This document shows, in pieces, positions 32,201 through 39,700 of a stretch of DNA of 64,000 nucleotides (positions are counted from its first letter, which is position 1; the number at the start of each line of letters is the position of its first letter). The notes beneath the pieces were generated by a model, which saw only the letters and a program-made list of their open reading frames with translations, searched no databases and had not been told where the DNA came from. Source of the stretch: Marsupella aquatica. Lineage: Eukaryota > Marchantiophyta. The translations under genes and the position numbers were made by a program. Location of the stretch: the NCBI GenBank assembly GCA_973895155.1, contig OZ316897.1, positions 16,058,001-16,122,000 on the forward strand, written 5' to 3'.

Positions 32201-32343
32201 GCAAAACAATTCCAATAACTCTTCAGGAATCGATGCATGCGACGTCTCTCCTCCCCTGTTAACTTAGGGCCAAGCTGTGGTTCCCAACTCTCCACCAAAT
32301 CCCTAATATCTCTTTGTAGGGTAGAAGAGATAGCCGATGATTG
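29218..32343 (-). pseudogene. Pol segment: reverse transcriptase, RNase H, integrase, PHD finger (one internal stop)
   Basis: Frame of 1042 codons after the TAG at 32344. RT carries FSSLDLRAGYHQ (first catalytic Asp), LPFGLKNAP, and YIDD at 31642-31653. RNase H has HTDW, YEGE and ITDH acidic residues. Integrase has an HH-CC zinc motif (LGHFGVKR ... KCVVCD) and the DDE triad: Asp in WSLDFAG (30253-30255), Asp in LTDQGTEF (30073-30075), Glu in GLAERV (about 29968). The C-terminal 45 residues form a PHD-like finger ending at the stop codon (LICDKC ... WH..C ... WLCPQC). One lesion is clear: a TAG at 31699-31701 replaces the Gln expected between NAPAEF and RVMD; the related RT fragment at 38.3 kb keeps Gln there. 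As it stands this copy would make a truncated RT unless that stop is suppressed. Confidence 0.92.
29224..29358 (-). other. PHD-type zinc finger fused to integrase C-terminus
   Basis: The last residues of the integrase frame have Cys and His in PHD order: C-GSAQ (29347-29349), CDKC, GWH, C-LTPP, then P-SGSW-LCPQC just before the stop. That is seven of the eight ligands. The position of the first Cys, three residues before CGSAQ, is Tyr (TAT) at 29356-29358. PHD fingers in known chromatin proteins read the histone H3 tail. In this position chromoviruses carry a chromodomain, so the finger plausibly steers integration or reads the chromatin of target sites; this is inference. A RING or other treble-clef finger is less likely because of the WLCPQC ending. 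Confidence 0.8.
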
Positions 32344-32346
32344 CTA
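32338..32346 (-). promoter_or_regulatory. Putative stop-codon readthrough site between methyltransferase and pol
   Basis: The minus-strand codons are AAA TAG CAA TCA. TAG followed by CAA TCA fits UAG-CAR-YYA, the tobamovirus-type leaky termination context. It stands in frame between the methyltransferase and reverse transcriptase, where retroelements commonly control the Gag-to-Pol ratio. It may instead be a chance CAG-to-TAG change; I rate the two as comparably likely. Confidence 0.5.
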
Positions 32347-33588
32347 TTTAGCAGTAGATTGAGCAGTCCCTTCCTGCTCAACAATCTGTCCAGCCGCCAA
32401 TCCTGTCATAGGTCCATGGACTGTCTGCTCGCCCCCAGCTGTGGTCAATACTGTCTCAGTGGACCGCAAGCTCACCAAGGGACAATCAGTAATTCCGGCA
32501 GAGCGCATCCGCAACTGTTCAGCTACTCCCAAGCTGATAATCCAAGTCAAACAATTCAAATCCATTGCTTGACCAAGAACCTGGCGCCGCAAACCCTCTG
32601 ACACAGAGACAACTGCAGTGGTGCCAGTCAAAAATCCCATAGCACGCTCTCTCTCATCAGCAGTAGGCTCCACTAACTGCTGGAGAGCTGTGTCCCATAC
32701 AAGTCCAGGGCCACCTGCTCTGAATGCATATGAAGTAGAGTGGCTTACAAGAGTGGGTAATGCACAACGTGGGCACCCAACTGCATTGACCATTGCCAAT
32801 GGAGGTCTATCAGGTTGGGTCACACCCTGTGCACGACGCCCTGGATCCAAAATATCATCCACCACTAAGGCTGGTGAGCGTGGAATGCTGTCAAATGCGC
32901 GCTTCAGCACCTCACATGGGATCAAATTAGTCCACCATAAGCGTGGACGATGTGCACAAGAACCCACACGTGCAGCATCCAATAACACAGCAGGTCCAAT
33001 CCAAGACCTCACCTGGTGAACACTGGCAACAATCCGACTACGATCATCACCTAACAATGACACATTCTCCAAAATGTATGCTGGAGACTGTGTCTGATGT
33101 AGCTGGAGGTGACGCAGCACCCGTAACATCTCCCAAAACAATGCAGAGCGTGGATCATGAAGTCCATGCCCAATGCCAGCTCTAGATTGGCCCTGACATG
33201 GCCAACCAACAATCACCAAATCAATGGGGCCAACACGATGTAGATGATCCGCCCCCAACAATGAAATATCAGCAGGTAGTGCATGCTGATAACCACGAAC
33301 AGCATCCACTGGCAGCAACTGTGGATATCTATCCACCAACATAGCCACATGTCGCAATGAGACCCTCCGTGTTGTCTCATCTGTCTCCACATACAAATAA
33401 CGACGCACAGGAATTCCTGCCTGAAGAACAGCAGCCAATCCAATGCTAATCCCACCAAAAAGATCCAACAAAAAAATACCCTCCAGTGGATACTGCCAAG
33501 CAATAGGAGTGGTATCCAATGGTGAAAGAGTCACAGGTCCATCTGCAAGAGACTGCTCTGCTCCTGACTGTGGTGTAAAAGCATGACG
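32344..33588 (-). CDS. Retrotransposon-encoded cytosine-C5 DNA methyltransferase
   Basis: Open frame of 414 codons plus stop between protease and reverse transcriptase, in frame with both. It would transfer methyl groups from S-adenosylmethionine to cytosine. Visible C5-methyltransferase motifs are: I, LDLFGGISIG (33439-33474 region, SAM binding); II, YVETDE; IV, GWPCQGQSRAG with the catalytic PCQ at 33193-33201; VI, ENV at 33061-33069; VIII, HRPRLWWTN (32926-32952); then DERERAMGF before a degenerate motif X (LGQAMDLN where LGN is usual). The region between VIII and ERAMGF is the probable target-recognition part. There is no ATG near its start and the upstream TGA (33589-33591) is in frame, so expression needs fusion to Gag-Pro, stop readthrough, or a non-AUG start (GTG at 33534). 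Related fusions are known from charophyte and dinoflagellate retrotransposons; the similarity subclass cannot be set by eye. Confidence 0.93.
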   Translation of the reverse strand, partial: RHAFTPQSGAEQSLADGPVTLSPLDTTPIAWQYPLEGIFLLDLFGGISIGLAAVLQAGIPVRRYLYVETDETTRRVSLRHVAMLVDRYPQLLPVDAVRGYQHALPADISLLGADHLHRVGPIDLVIVGWPCQGQSRAGIGHGLHDPRSALFWEMLRVLRHLQLHQTQSPAYILENVSLLGDDRSRIVASVHQVRSWIGPAVLLDAARVGSCAHRPRLWWTNLIPCEVLKRAFDSIPRSPALVVDDILDPGRRAQGVTQPDRPPLAMVNAVGCPRCALPTLVSHSTSYAFRAGGPGLVWDTALQQLVEPTADERERAMGFLTGTTAVVSVSEGLRRQVLGQAMDLNCLTWIISLGVAEQLRMRSAGITDCPLVSLRSTETVLTTAGGEQTVHGPMTGLAAGQIVEQEGTAQSTAK

Positions 33589-36333
33589 TCATGCATCATG
33601 TACCAATCGTGCTGCTGCCTGTGGCAAGGCTTGTGCAGTGCCCCACACTGGTGGCACAACACTGCCAACAGGTAATCCTCGCATGATGTGCTCCTCATGA
33701 GACTCCTCCAATGGTGGAACATCGGCTGCATGCGCATTACCCTCAATCAAATCATCAGGTCCAGCAATTACACCACTGAATGCTGCCAAAGACAATGGTG
33801 TGGATTTAGGGCCTCCCAGAGGTCCACTAAATCTCACTGGCAATTTGCTCAATCGAGCATCTCCTAACTGCCAATCAGGTCTATATGACACTGATTCCTC
33901 CCAAAAATCAAGAATAAATCCCATGGGGTAGAGCACTATACATCCCACCAACACATCATATGACTCTGCCTTAGTCAGAATAGCTCGCGCCTGTATCTGT
34001 GATCTATCTGTGGTATGACCTTCCTGAATCCTCAAATCAAGTGGTCTCCAGGTGATATGCTGTGTAGGTGTAGGTCCCCCCAATGAAGTCTGAATGGGAA
34101 AGGGACAATCCTCCAAATCCTCTGGACGCAATCCCAATCCACGTATGGCAGACTTCCCCAACATCAAGGGCTGAGCACCAGTATCCAGTAACACTCTCTC
34201 TGGCTGGTATACTGCTCCAGAAGGCCCAACTAATCGGAAGATACCACTCCGATTATCCAATGACACAACACTAGGTTTAAACCTAGTCCTCTCAAATGCA
34301 GGGCGTGCTGGTAAATCCACCAACCTCGCTGCTGCTGCATGCCATGTCTCACTAGTAGCAGTAGGTGGCATGGTCTTCACTGCATCAACACTGCAAGTTG
34401 CTTCTGCATGGGAAGCAACCACTGGAGTGTCCTCACAGAGTGTAGCTGCCAATCTGAACACTTCTACAGGACCAACTCCCAAGTTCAGCATGTTTGTCGC
34501 TGAAAATAATGGAGTGCGTACTATGGCAGTAGCCGCCCCCAGCAAGGTACCTATCATCCCTGCTGCATCACTACCTGATTTTGCCAACTTACCCACATCA
34601 GGGTTTGTCCGAACCGGGTTCATAGAGGCAATCTGAACTGTCTCTGACAATGTAAAAGACTGAGGAAGCTTTGTCTGCCGACGTGCATCCCCCCTTTGTG
34701 GATCTAACTCCACTACTGCTCCTCGGGGCTCAAGAGCTTTGGCTGCCCCGCGTGTCAAAGCTGCTGATGCATCAATATGTGCAGTGCCACACATGAATCC
34801 CATGGTGGCAAGGTCTCCATCAGCTCCATAAGATGTGGAAGGACCATGGGATGTGGAAGGTCCATAGGATGTAGATGCCCCATCACCAAAATTAGGTCTC
34901 ACCTGGGAACTAGCCATGGCAGCTAGTTGTTGCTCCAATTGAGCAATCTTAGCATCCTTTGGATCTATGGTTACAGCAGGGGCAGCGTCACCTCCCTGTC
35001 TCCCTGCATGTGGCATGCCACGACCACGTCCACCACCTCTACCTCCTCCTCCTCTTCCCTGATCATGTGTACGGGATCCTCCTCTCCATAACTCAGGGTG
35101 GAGTGAGAAACACCTATCCTTGGTGTGTCCAGGAGCTCCACAGTGATCACACTGTCGCTGATCAGGCGCTGATGCTCCCCCTGATCCTCTATGATCTGGA
35201 CAATATCTCTGTGCATGATCCCCACCACAGGTCCAACATCCTGACTGCTGTCCAGCATAAGAGGGCACAGGTCTCTGGCTGGTAGACTCTCGTGCAGTAG
35301 GCTTCTCCCTCTGGCTCTTCCGTGCAGTAGGCTGTGGTGTGGATGTAGATGCAGCCTTTGGTGCTTCCTTGGCAAATCCGAAAGTCACCACCTTCTCATT
35401 CACCATATTGAGCTCAATGCGCTCAGAAAGGGTGAAAACAACTGCTAATGTGGGATCTGCATCCCTAAGCAGAGTGACATCTCTCACTCTGCGTCGCAAT
35501 TCTCTGTCCAGAATTGCATACCAAAACTGGACTGCCTGAGCCTCTGTCACTCCCTTGGTGACAGTGATCAATCTGCGCATACGTGTGTATGCCTCACGTA
35601 GGCTCTCTCCAGTCTTGCGTTGGAACTCCTGAAGACCCTTCAACTTATCAGTTCTCACACCCTGATAGTTCTGTTTCAGTACCTCAAAGAATTCCACCAC
35701 AGGATTAAATGCTGGCGCAACTCTAGTTCCTGTCACAATCACACCGGCAGGAGTAGTGGTGGATGCTGCTGGAGTGCTGCTGGTGGATGGTGTGCCACTC
35801 TGGCTAGTGCTGCTAGAAGAAGCAGCAGCTGTGGCAATTGGTTGGGCAGCCGCACTAGTGCCATAGGTGATGGACATGTAATTAGGCGACCAATGCTGCC
35901 TCCATGCCTCAATCTCAACCAAATGAGCCTTCCGAAACTCATGGTAGTCATCCATGGGTGGCCCCTCCAAATGCTGGAATAATCCCTTCCATGCCATGAA
36001 AGGGGTAAACAACGTGACATTACGCAATGTCTGCATATCGCACCACGTATCAAACTCCTGGATGAAGTCATCTAGATCAATTGTGCCAACTGCACCAGAG
36101 TATCGTCGTGGGCCCTTTATAGCCCCGTACATCTCGTCCATATCCCACAACAAAGGTGCAACCACCTGATGATGAGGAGAACTGGTCACTGAGTCCTCAT
36201 CAGAATCACTGTCTGAAGCTGCACTGCTGACTGCTACCAATGCCGTTGGCCGAAACTGTGCCCCACTCCGAGTGAAACCGGTCCATCGTCCATCGGGTAA
36301 TCCAGCAGCACCAGAAGAATCCGTGGTGACCAA
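33589..36333 (-). CDS. Gag-protease polyprotein of the gypsy element
   Basis: Frame of 914 codons. Residues about 60-310 form a Gag-like capsid region (helical, with the retrotransposon-Gag phrases FQRKTGESLREAYTRMRRL and a WYAILDREL segment). Two zinc knuckles follow: CWTCGGDHAQRYC (366-378, with a short spacing of three before His) and CDHCGAPGHTKDRC (395-408, canonical). A Gly/Arg-rich stretch comes next. The protease site is DTGA at 34174-34185 within VLLDTGAQPLMLG. The frame has no ATG at its start: upstream it is closed by a stop, and the first in-frame ATG is about 65 codons in, just before the capsid region. So either that ATG, a non-AUG codon (TTG at 36333), or splicing provides the start. 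It ends in TGA followed by CGT, still in frame with the methyltransferase. Confidence 0.88.
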   Translation of the reverse strand: MVTTDSSGAAGLPDGRWTGFTRSGAQFRPTALVAVSSAASDSDSDEDSVTSSPHHQVVAPLLWDMDEMYGAIKGPRRYSGAVGTIDLDDFIQEFDTWCDMQTLRNVTLFTPFMAWKGLFQHLEGPPMDDYHEFRKAHLVEIEAWRQHWSPNYMSITYGTSAAAQPIATAAASSSSTSQSGTPSTSSTPAASTTTPAGVIVTGTRVAPAFNPVVEFFEVLKQNYQGVRTDKLKGLQEFQRKTGESLREAYTRMRRLITVTKGVTEAQAVQFWYAILDRELRRRVRDVTLLRDADPTLAVVFTLSERIELNMVNEKVVTFGFAKEAPKAASTSTPQPTARKSQREKPTARESTSQRPVPSYAGQQSGCWTCGGDHAQRYCPDHRGSGGASAPDQRQCDHCGAPGHTKDRCFSLHPELWRGGSRTHDQGRGGGGRGGGRGRGMPHAGRQGGDAAPAVTIDPKDAKIAQLEQQLAAMASSQVRPNFGDGASTSYGPSTSHGPSTSYGADGDLATMGFMCGTAHIDASAALTRGAAKALEPRGAVVELDPQRGDARRQTKLPQSFTLSETVQIASMNPVRTNPDVGKLAKSGSDAAGMIGTLLGAATAIVRTPLFSATNMLNLGVGPVEVFRLAATLCEDTPVVASHAEATCSVDAVKTMPPTATSETWHAAAARLVDLPARPAFERTRFKPSVVSLDNRSGIFRLVGPSGAVYQPERVLLDTGAQPLMLGKSAIRGLGLRPEDLEDCPFPIQTSLGGPTPTQHITWRPLDLRIQEGHTTDRSQIQARAILTKAESYDVLVGCIVLYPMGFILDFWEESVSYRPDWQLGDARLSKLPVRFSGPLGGPKSTPLSLAAFSGVIAGPDDLIEGNAHAADVPPLEESHEEHIMRGLPVGSVVPPVWGTAQALPQAAARLVHDA

Positions 36334-36870
36334 CCCTAACCTAATCTATGTGCTAACCCTAAGGGCAATCTATCCCTGTCAGCACCACAAGCACTCACCA
36401 TGGTGTGTTGGGCATCACTCCAACATCACCAAGAGAGAAATACACAGCACACTAGAATGTCCAGTTGCAAACCCGGATCACTCCTATGGAATCAAGTGCC
36501 CACACGAAACTAACATGGCGCATAAACAGGAAACATGTGTGAAGAGGATCCAGAAACAAGAATGGATACCATTCAACTCTCCACACAAAAGCAAATGCAA
36601 ATCAATATGACAATGTGCATAAGGTTCAAGGAAGAGCCTTCATAATAGGCTTCACAATGGCACTCCAATGTTGTAGATGAGAACCAAGGCAAAATTGGTT
36701 CAATCTGTGAGTCTAGATGGACTCAGAAGTATCAAAAACCCTCAAACAGCCTCTGATTTGGCTTAGAATAGGCCTCTAAACAAACCGGGAAGTGTATAAA
36801 GCCCCCTGGCGCTTGAATCTAAACAACAAGTTGTCAAAGCTTGTGTGTACACAAGGTGGGATGAGAACTT

Positions 36871-37060
36871 GCCAGTTAAGCGCTCGCGGTTGGGAATAGC
36901 CCTGGGATGGGTGACCTCCTCGCGCTTGACCTTGTGCCTCCCCTCGCGCTCATGGCCCGGAATAGCCCCGGGATGGGTGACCTCGACCTCGCGCCTGCCT
37001 GCGCTCGCGATGGGTGACTTCGCGCTCGCAGTTGGGAGCACTTTCGGGATGGGTGACCTC
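36871..37060 (+). repeat. 5S-rRNA-derived sequence with multiplied C-box motifs
   Basis: From 36873 the sequence CAGTTAAGCGCTCGCGGTTG resembles the box A region of plant 5S rRNA (GCAGTTAAGCG...), and GGATGGGTGACCTCCT at 36905-36920 is a perfect match to the conserved 5S box C as I remember it. Box-C-like copies recur at 36971-36984, 37009-37019 (shortened) and 37046-37060. A complete 120-nt 5S gene is absent. This pattern suggests a 5S-derived short retroelement or an LTR carrying 5S promoter sequence (as in Cassandra-type TRIM elements), later amplified locally. Confidence 0.65.
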
Positions 37061-37300
37061 GTGCGCCTCACACCTGACCCCAAAAATGACTACTTTCTTC
37101 ACGAAAAGCTCCCGAAAACTGTCGATTTCCTTCATGAAAAACGCAGCCCTTCCACAGAATTGGCAGCAGCTTGATTCAACACCCTTGACCCTCGTTTCTT
37201 TCACTGAAACGATGATACCGTCGCACGGGGCATTGGCAGCTCCGTTCCTTCAGGAAAAGAGCCGTCGCTTCACCTGCGCGTTGCCAACATCGTCCAACAA

Positions 37301-37390
37301 TAGCCGGCAATCAGATCTGAAGCCCCACAGTAGCCGACAATCAGATCTGAAGCCTCACAGTAGCCGGCAATCGGATCTGAAGCCTCACGG
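37301..37390. repeat. Three-copy tandem repeat, 30-bp unit
   Basis: TAGCCGGCAATCAGATCTGA followed by AGCCTCACAG occurs at 37301, 37331 and 37361 with one or two differences per copy. The copies abut directly with no spacers. Confidence 0.92.
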
Positions 37391-38329
37391 ATCGACTTCC
37401 ACTGTCCAACATCTACTCAACATTTGCTTTCCTCCACGAATCATCAATCGACCTCCAACTCAAAACCTGTCACCAATCACAAATCTGTACATCGATCGGG
37501 AAGCAGGCCGATCGGACAACAACGATACAGGTCAAGATACCAACAATCTGTTCGATAACAACACACGATCCGAGCTACCACGAACCGTCGACAACTCAAT
37601 CAATCGAACTTCTGTCCGCACAGTCCGTACAACAGATTTCGAATGTGATCTTTCAATGTAATCTCCATACAATCGGCACAACGATCTCGGTCAACAATAC
37701 CCCATCGATCCCGCACCGATCCGATCACACACGTATGTCAAGCCAACGCACCTTGCACTACTCAAGGAATCCACATTACACAAGCGGAGCTCACAGCCAC
37801 CATAGCCACACTCAAGCTCCTCTCTCTCCAAGGCTCAACATTGAAAGATGACCTTTCAATGCCTCACAAGTGAGAAGTACCCTCTCACACAAACCTGACA
37901 GAACCTTATCGGCTCCAATAGCACTCATACCAAACGTACATACTCTAATAGCACGATATACTACTACACTACTCAGAATGGTGTCAGTGACACGACACTA
38001 AGGGAAACCGCCAAACAGAAATGGCGATATCTTTCCAACGGGAAGTCCATTGGAGGACTTCCTGGGTTCGTTGGAAATCTCTTGATGAGGGCTACGATCT
38101 TTTGAGATCAGATGGGTCCGAGGGTGCCATAGGTTCTCGTGGTTTGCGGGTGTTAGCTCACCCGCTTGCCAAATCCTGCCGAACAGCAGCCATGTCGTGA
38201 CATATAGTATCGTAGCCATAGTGTATCGAAAACATACAAGTCACCGGCAATGCATATGTGCAAGCTGCTAGCAACCAACATGCATAGAAAAAGTCCAATC
38301 ACATTCACAGGTGCCAAGAAAAAGCAACT

Positions 38330-38641
38330 GAGGATGCGGTGCCCAAGGTATACTACTGATCTGACAACAAATTCACACTTCTTGGGGTGTATCTTTAGGT
38401 TCACCTTCTTAAGCCTCATGAATAGCTCCTCAAGGTCAAGTAGATGCTGGTCAAATCCTTTGCTGTGGACCAACACATCATCAATGTAGCATTTCAGAAA
38501 CTCAGCACCTTGAAGAACCTGGTCCATGACTCTTTGAAAGAATATAGGCGCATTCTTCAAGCCAAATGGCATCACCAACCACTCCCATAGTTGGTTACTA
38601 CCATGGAAAGCTGTTTTCTTGCGGTCTTTTGCAAGTAGCAA
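38330..38641 (-). pseudogene. Fragment of a second Ty3/gypsy reverse transcriptase
   Basis: About 104 codons on the minus strand encode the RT core: KDRKKTAF, LVMPFGLKNAP, FFQRVMDQ, the YIDD active site (CYIDDVLVHSKG), then LKIHPKKCEF and VYLGHRIL. It lacks the N-terminal RT, RNase H and integrase, and both flanks change abruptly to unrelated sequence, so it is a broken fragment. It differs clearly from the RT of the 29-36 kb element, so it belongs to another gypsy family. Confidence 0.92.
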
Positions 38642-39234
38642 AATCTGGTTGAATAAACATACCACCTCTTTTATAAAAGATGGAGTTCTTCTTGAATAAA
38701 AGGCGTGATAGAAACAAACGTACTGAAATCGAATCGAAAACCGGCGAGATGCCAAGATCGGCCGGGAGCATCTAACGAATCACTGTGTGATTTCCGTGTA
38801 CGGAACCGACGAGCAGCCTCTGAAAAACTCTGTCTCACAGCGATTCAAGAAGAACTGAAGAACGGCAAAGAAAAACATGCCCTAAGTAGGACCGGGTCCA
38901 GGCGTCACACTAACAAACCTCTTTTGCTTCAAGAACAGCCCAGACTCGCTACAAGAACATGACACTAACTCAAGTAGTACACTAGCCCTAACCATACCTA
39001 GCGGGCATGCGAGGGACATGCCGATGTGCACAAGCGGCACTGTCCCTCGACATGATAGCCAAGCCGCGTTCAGCCTCCCAAGGGAGCTTGCGTTGGGGAG
39101 GCAAGGCCAAGTAGGTGTGGAGACTGAGTCCCAAGGGTGCTCGGTCCCTAGACCATCAGTGGGGCGAATTGGGAGCGATTGCTAGGGTCGGGGCCATTCT
39201 GGTCCCAACATGTTGGGACAAGCTTGGGACAAGC
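38642..39234. other. Untranslated retroelement-like sequence
   Basis: No coding frame supported. The stretch joins the RT fragment to the inverted-repeat segment and contains purine-rich and GC-rich blocks, including a short direct repeat of GGGACAAGCTT near 39217-39235. It is probably part of the same decayed insertion. Confidence 0.4.
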
Positions 39235-39700
39235 TTTAGGACAAGCTACGCTATTTGGGCCATGAGCATGTCCTGAGGTCAGGGCGGTCAGTTGGTGATG
39301 GATAGGTACGAGGGGGAACCCGGGCCGCACCCAAGGAAGGAGCTGTCCTGGACAGACAGTGGGCGTGGGTTCTGGTTCCGGCTTATGGCATCGGGAGGAC
39401 CTATCGCTAACCTACTTACCAACGTCTGTTGAGCTTGAGTTAGGATGCTAGACTGGGCGAGTTCTAGATCCGGAGGGGTTACTTACCAAGGTGCTTGGTC
39501 GTTTGTGCAGACAGTGAGGACCGTTGAGTAGCGGTTGTGTAGGTGAGCAAGTGCGGCTTCGTATGAGAGTGGCCGCAGGTGGTGCTAGAGGCACGTGGAA
39601 GTATTCCGTGGAGGCGTTCGGGCACCAAGGGCAGTTAGGCGCAAGCGCTGGGATTGGTGAGGGCGCTGGGTGGCGAGGTTCACCACTATGTGTCATCATT
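39235..39700 (-). repeat. Inverted repeat partner of 26825-27290
   Basis: The minus strand here matches the plus strand at 26825-27290 in an ordered set of landmarks (see that entry). The two segments flank the gypsy element at 12 kb distance but point in opposite directions, so they cannot be its LTRs. They are more likely two separate insertions of one retroelement family. Confidence 0.7.

Larger units (their letters stand above)
29043..36400 (-). mobile_element. Ty3/gypsy retrotransposon with built-in DNA methyltransferase and PHD finger
   Basis: Internal region of an LTR retrotransposon on the minus strand. Domains in order are Gag with two CCHC knuckles, aspartic protease, cytosine-C5 methyltransferase, reverse transcriptase, RNase H, zinc-binding and DDE integrase, and a PHD-like finger. 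RT before integrase defines Ty3/gypsy order. All domains lie in one frame from 36333 to 29218 (7116 nt), broken by TGA at 33589-33591, TAG at 32344-32346 and TAG at 31699-31701. Catalytic residues of protease, RT, RNase H, integrase and methyltransferase are otherwise present, so the copy is young or was recently active. Paired LTRs and target-site duplications were not recognised. The outer limits given are therefore approximate. Confidence 0.9.

Noticed and set aside
36560-36580. Primer-binding site TGGTATCC (minus strand) for initiator-Met tRNA
   Set aside because: Only about seven bases fit, and no LTR end can be seen next to it.
36871-37060. Functional 5S rRNA gene
   Set aside because: Only box-A-like and box-C words are present; the full 120-nt sequence and Pol III terminator are absent.
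37301-37390. CRISPR-like array of three 30-bp repeats
   Set aside because: The repeats abut directly without unique spacers, no cas genes are present, and the context is eukaryotic.
26825-39700. The matching segments at 27 and 39.5 kb as the two LTRs of the gypsy element
   Set aside because: LTRs must be direct repeats; these are in opposite orientation and much more diverged than the element's coding part.
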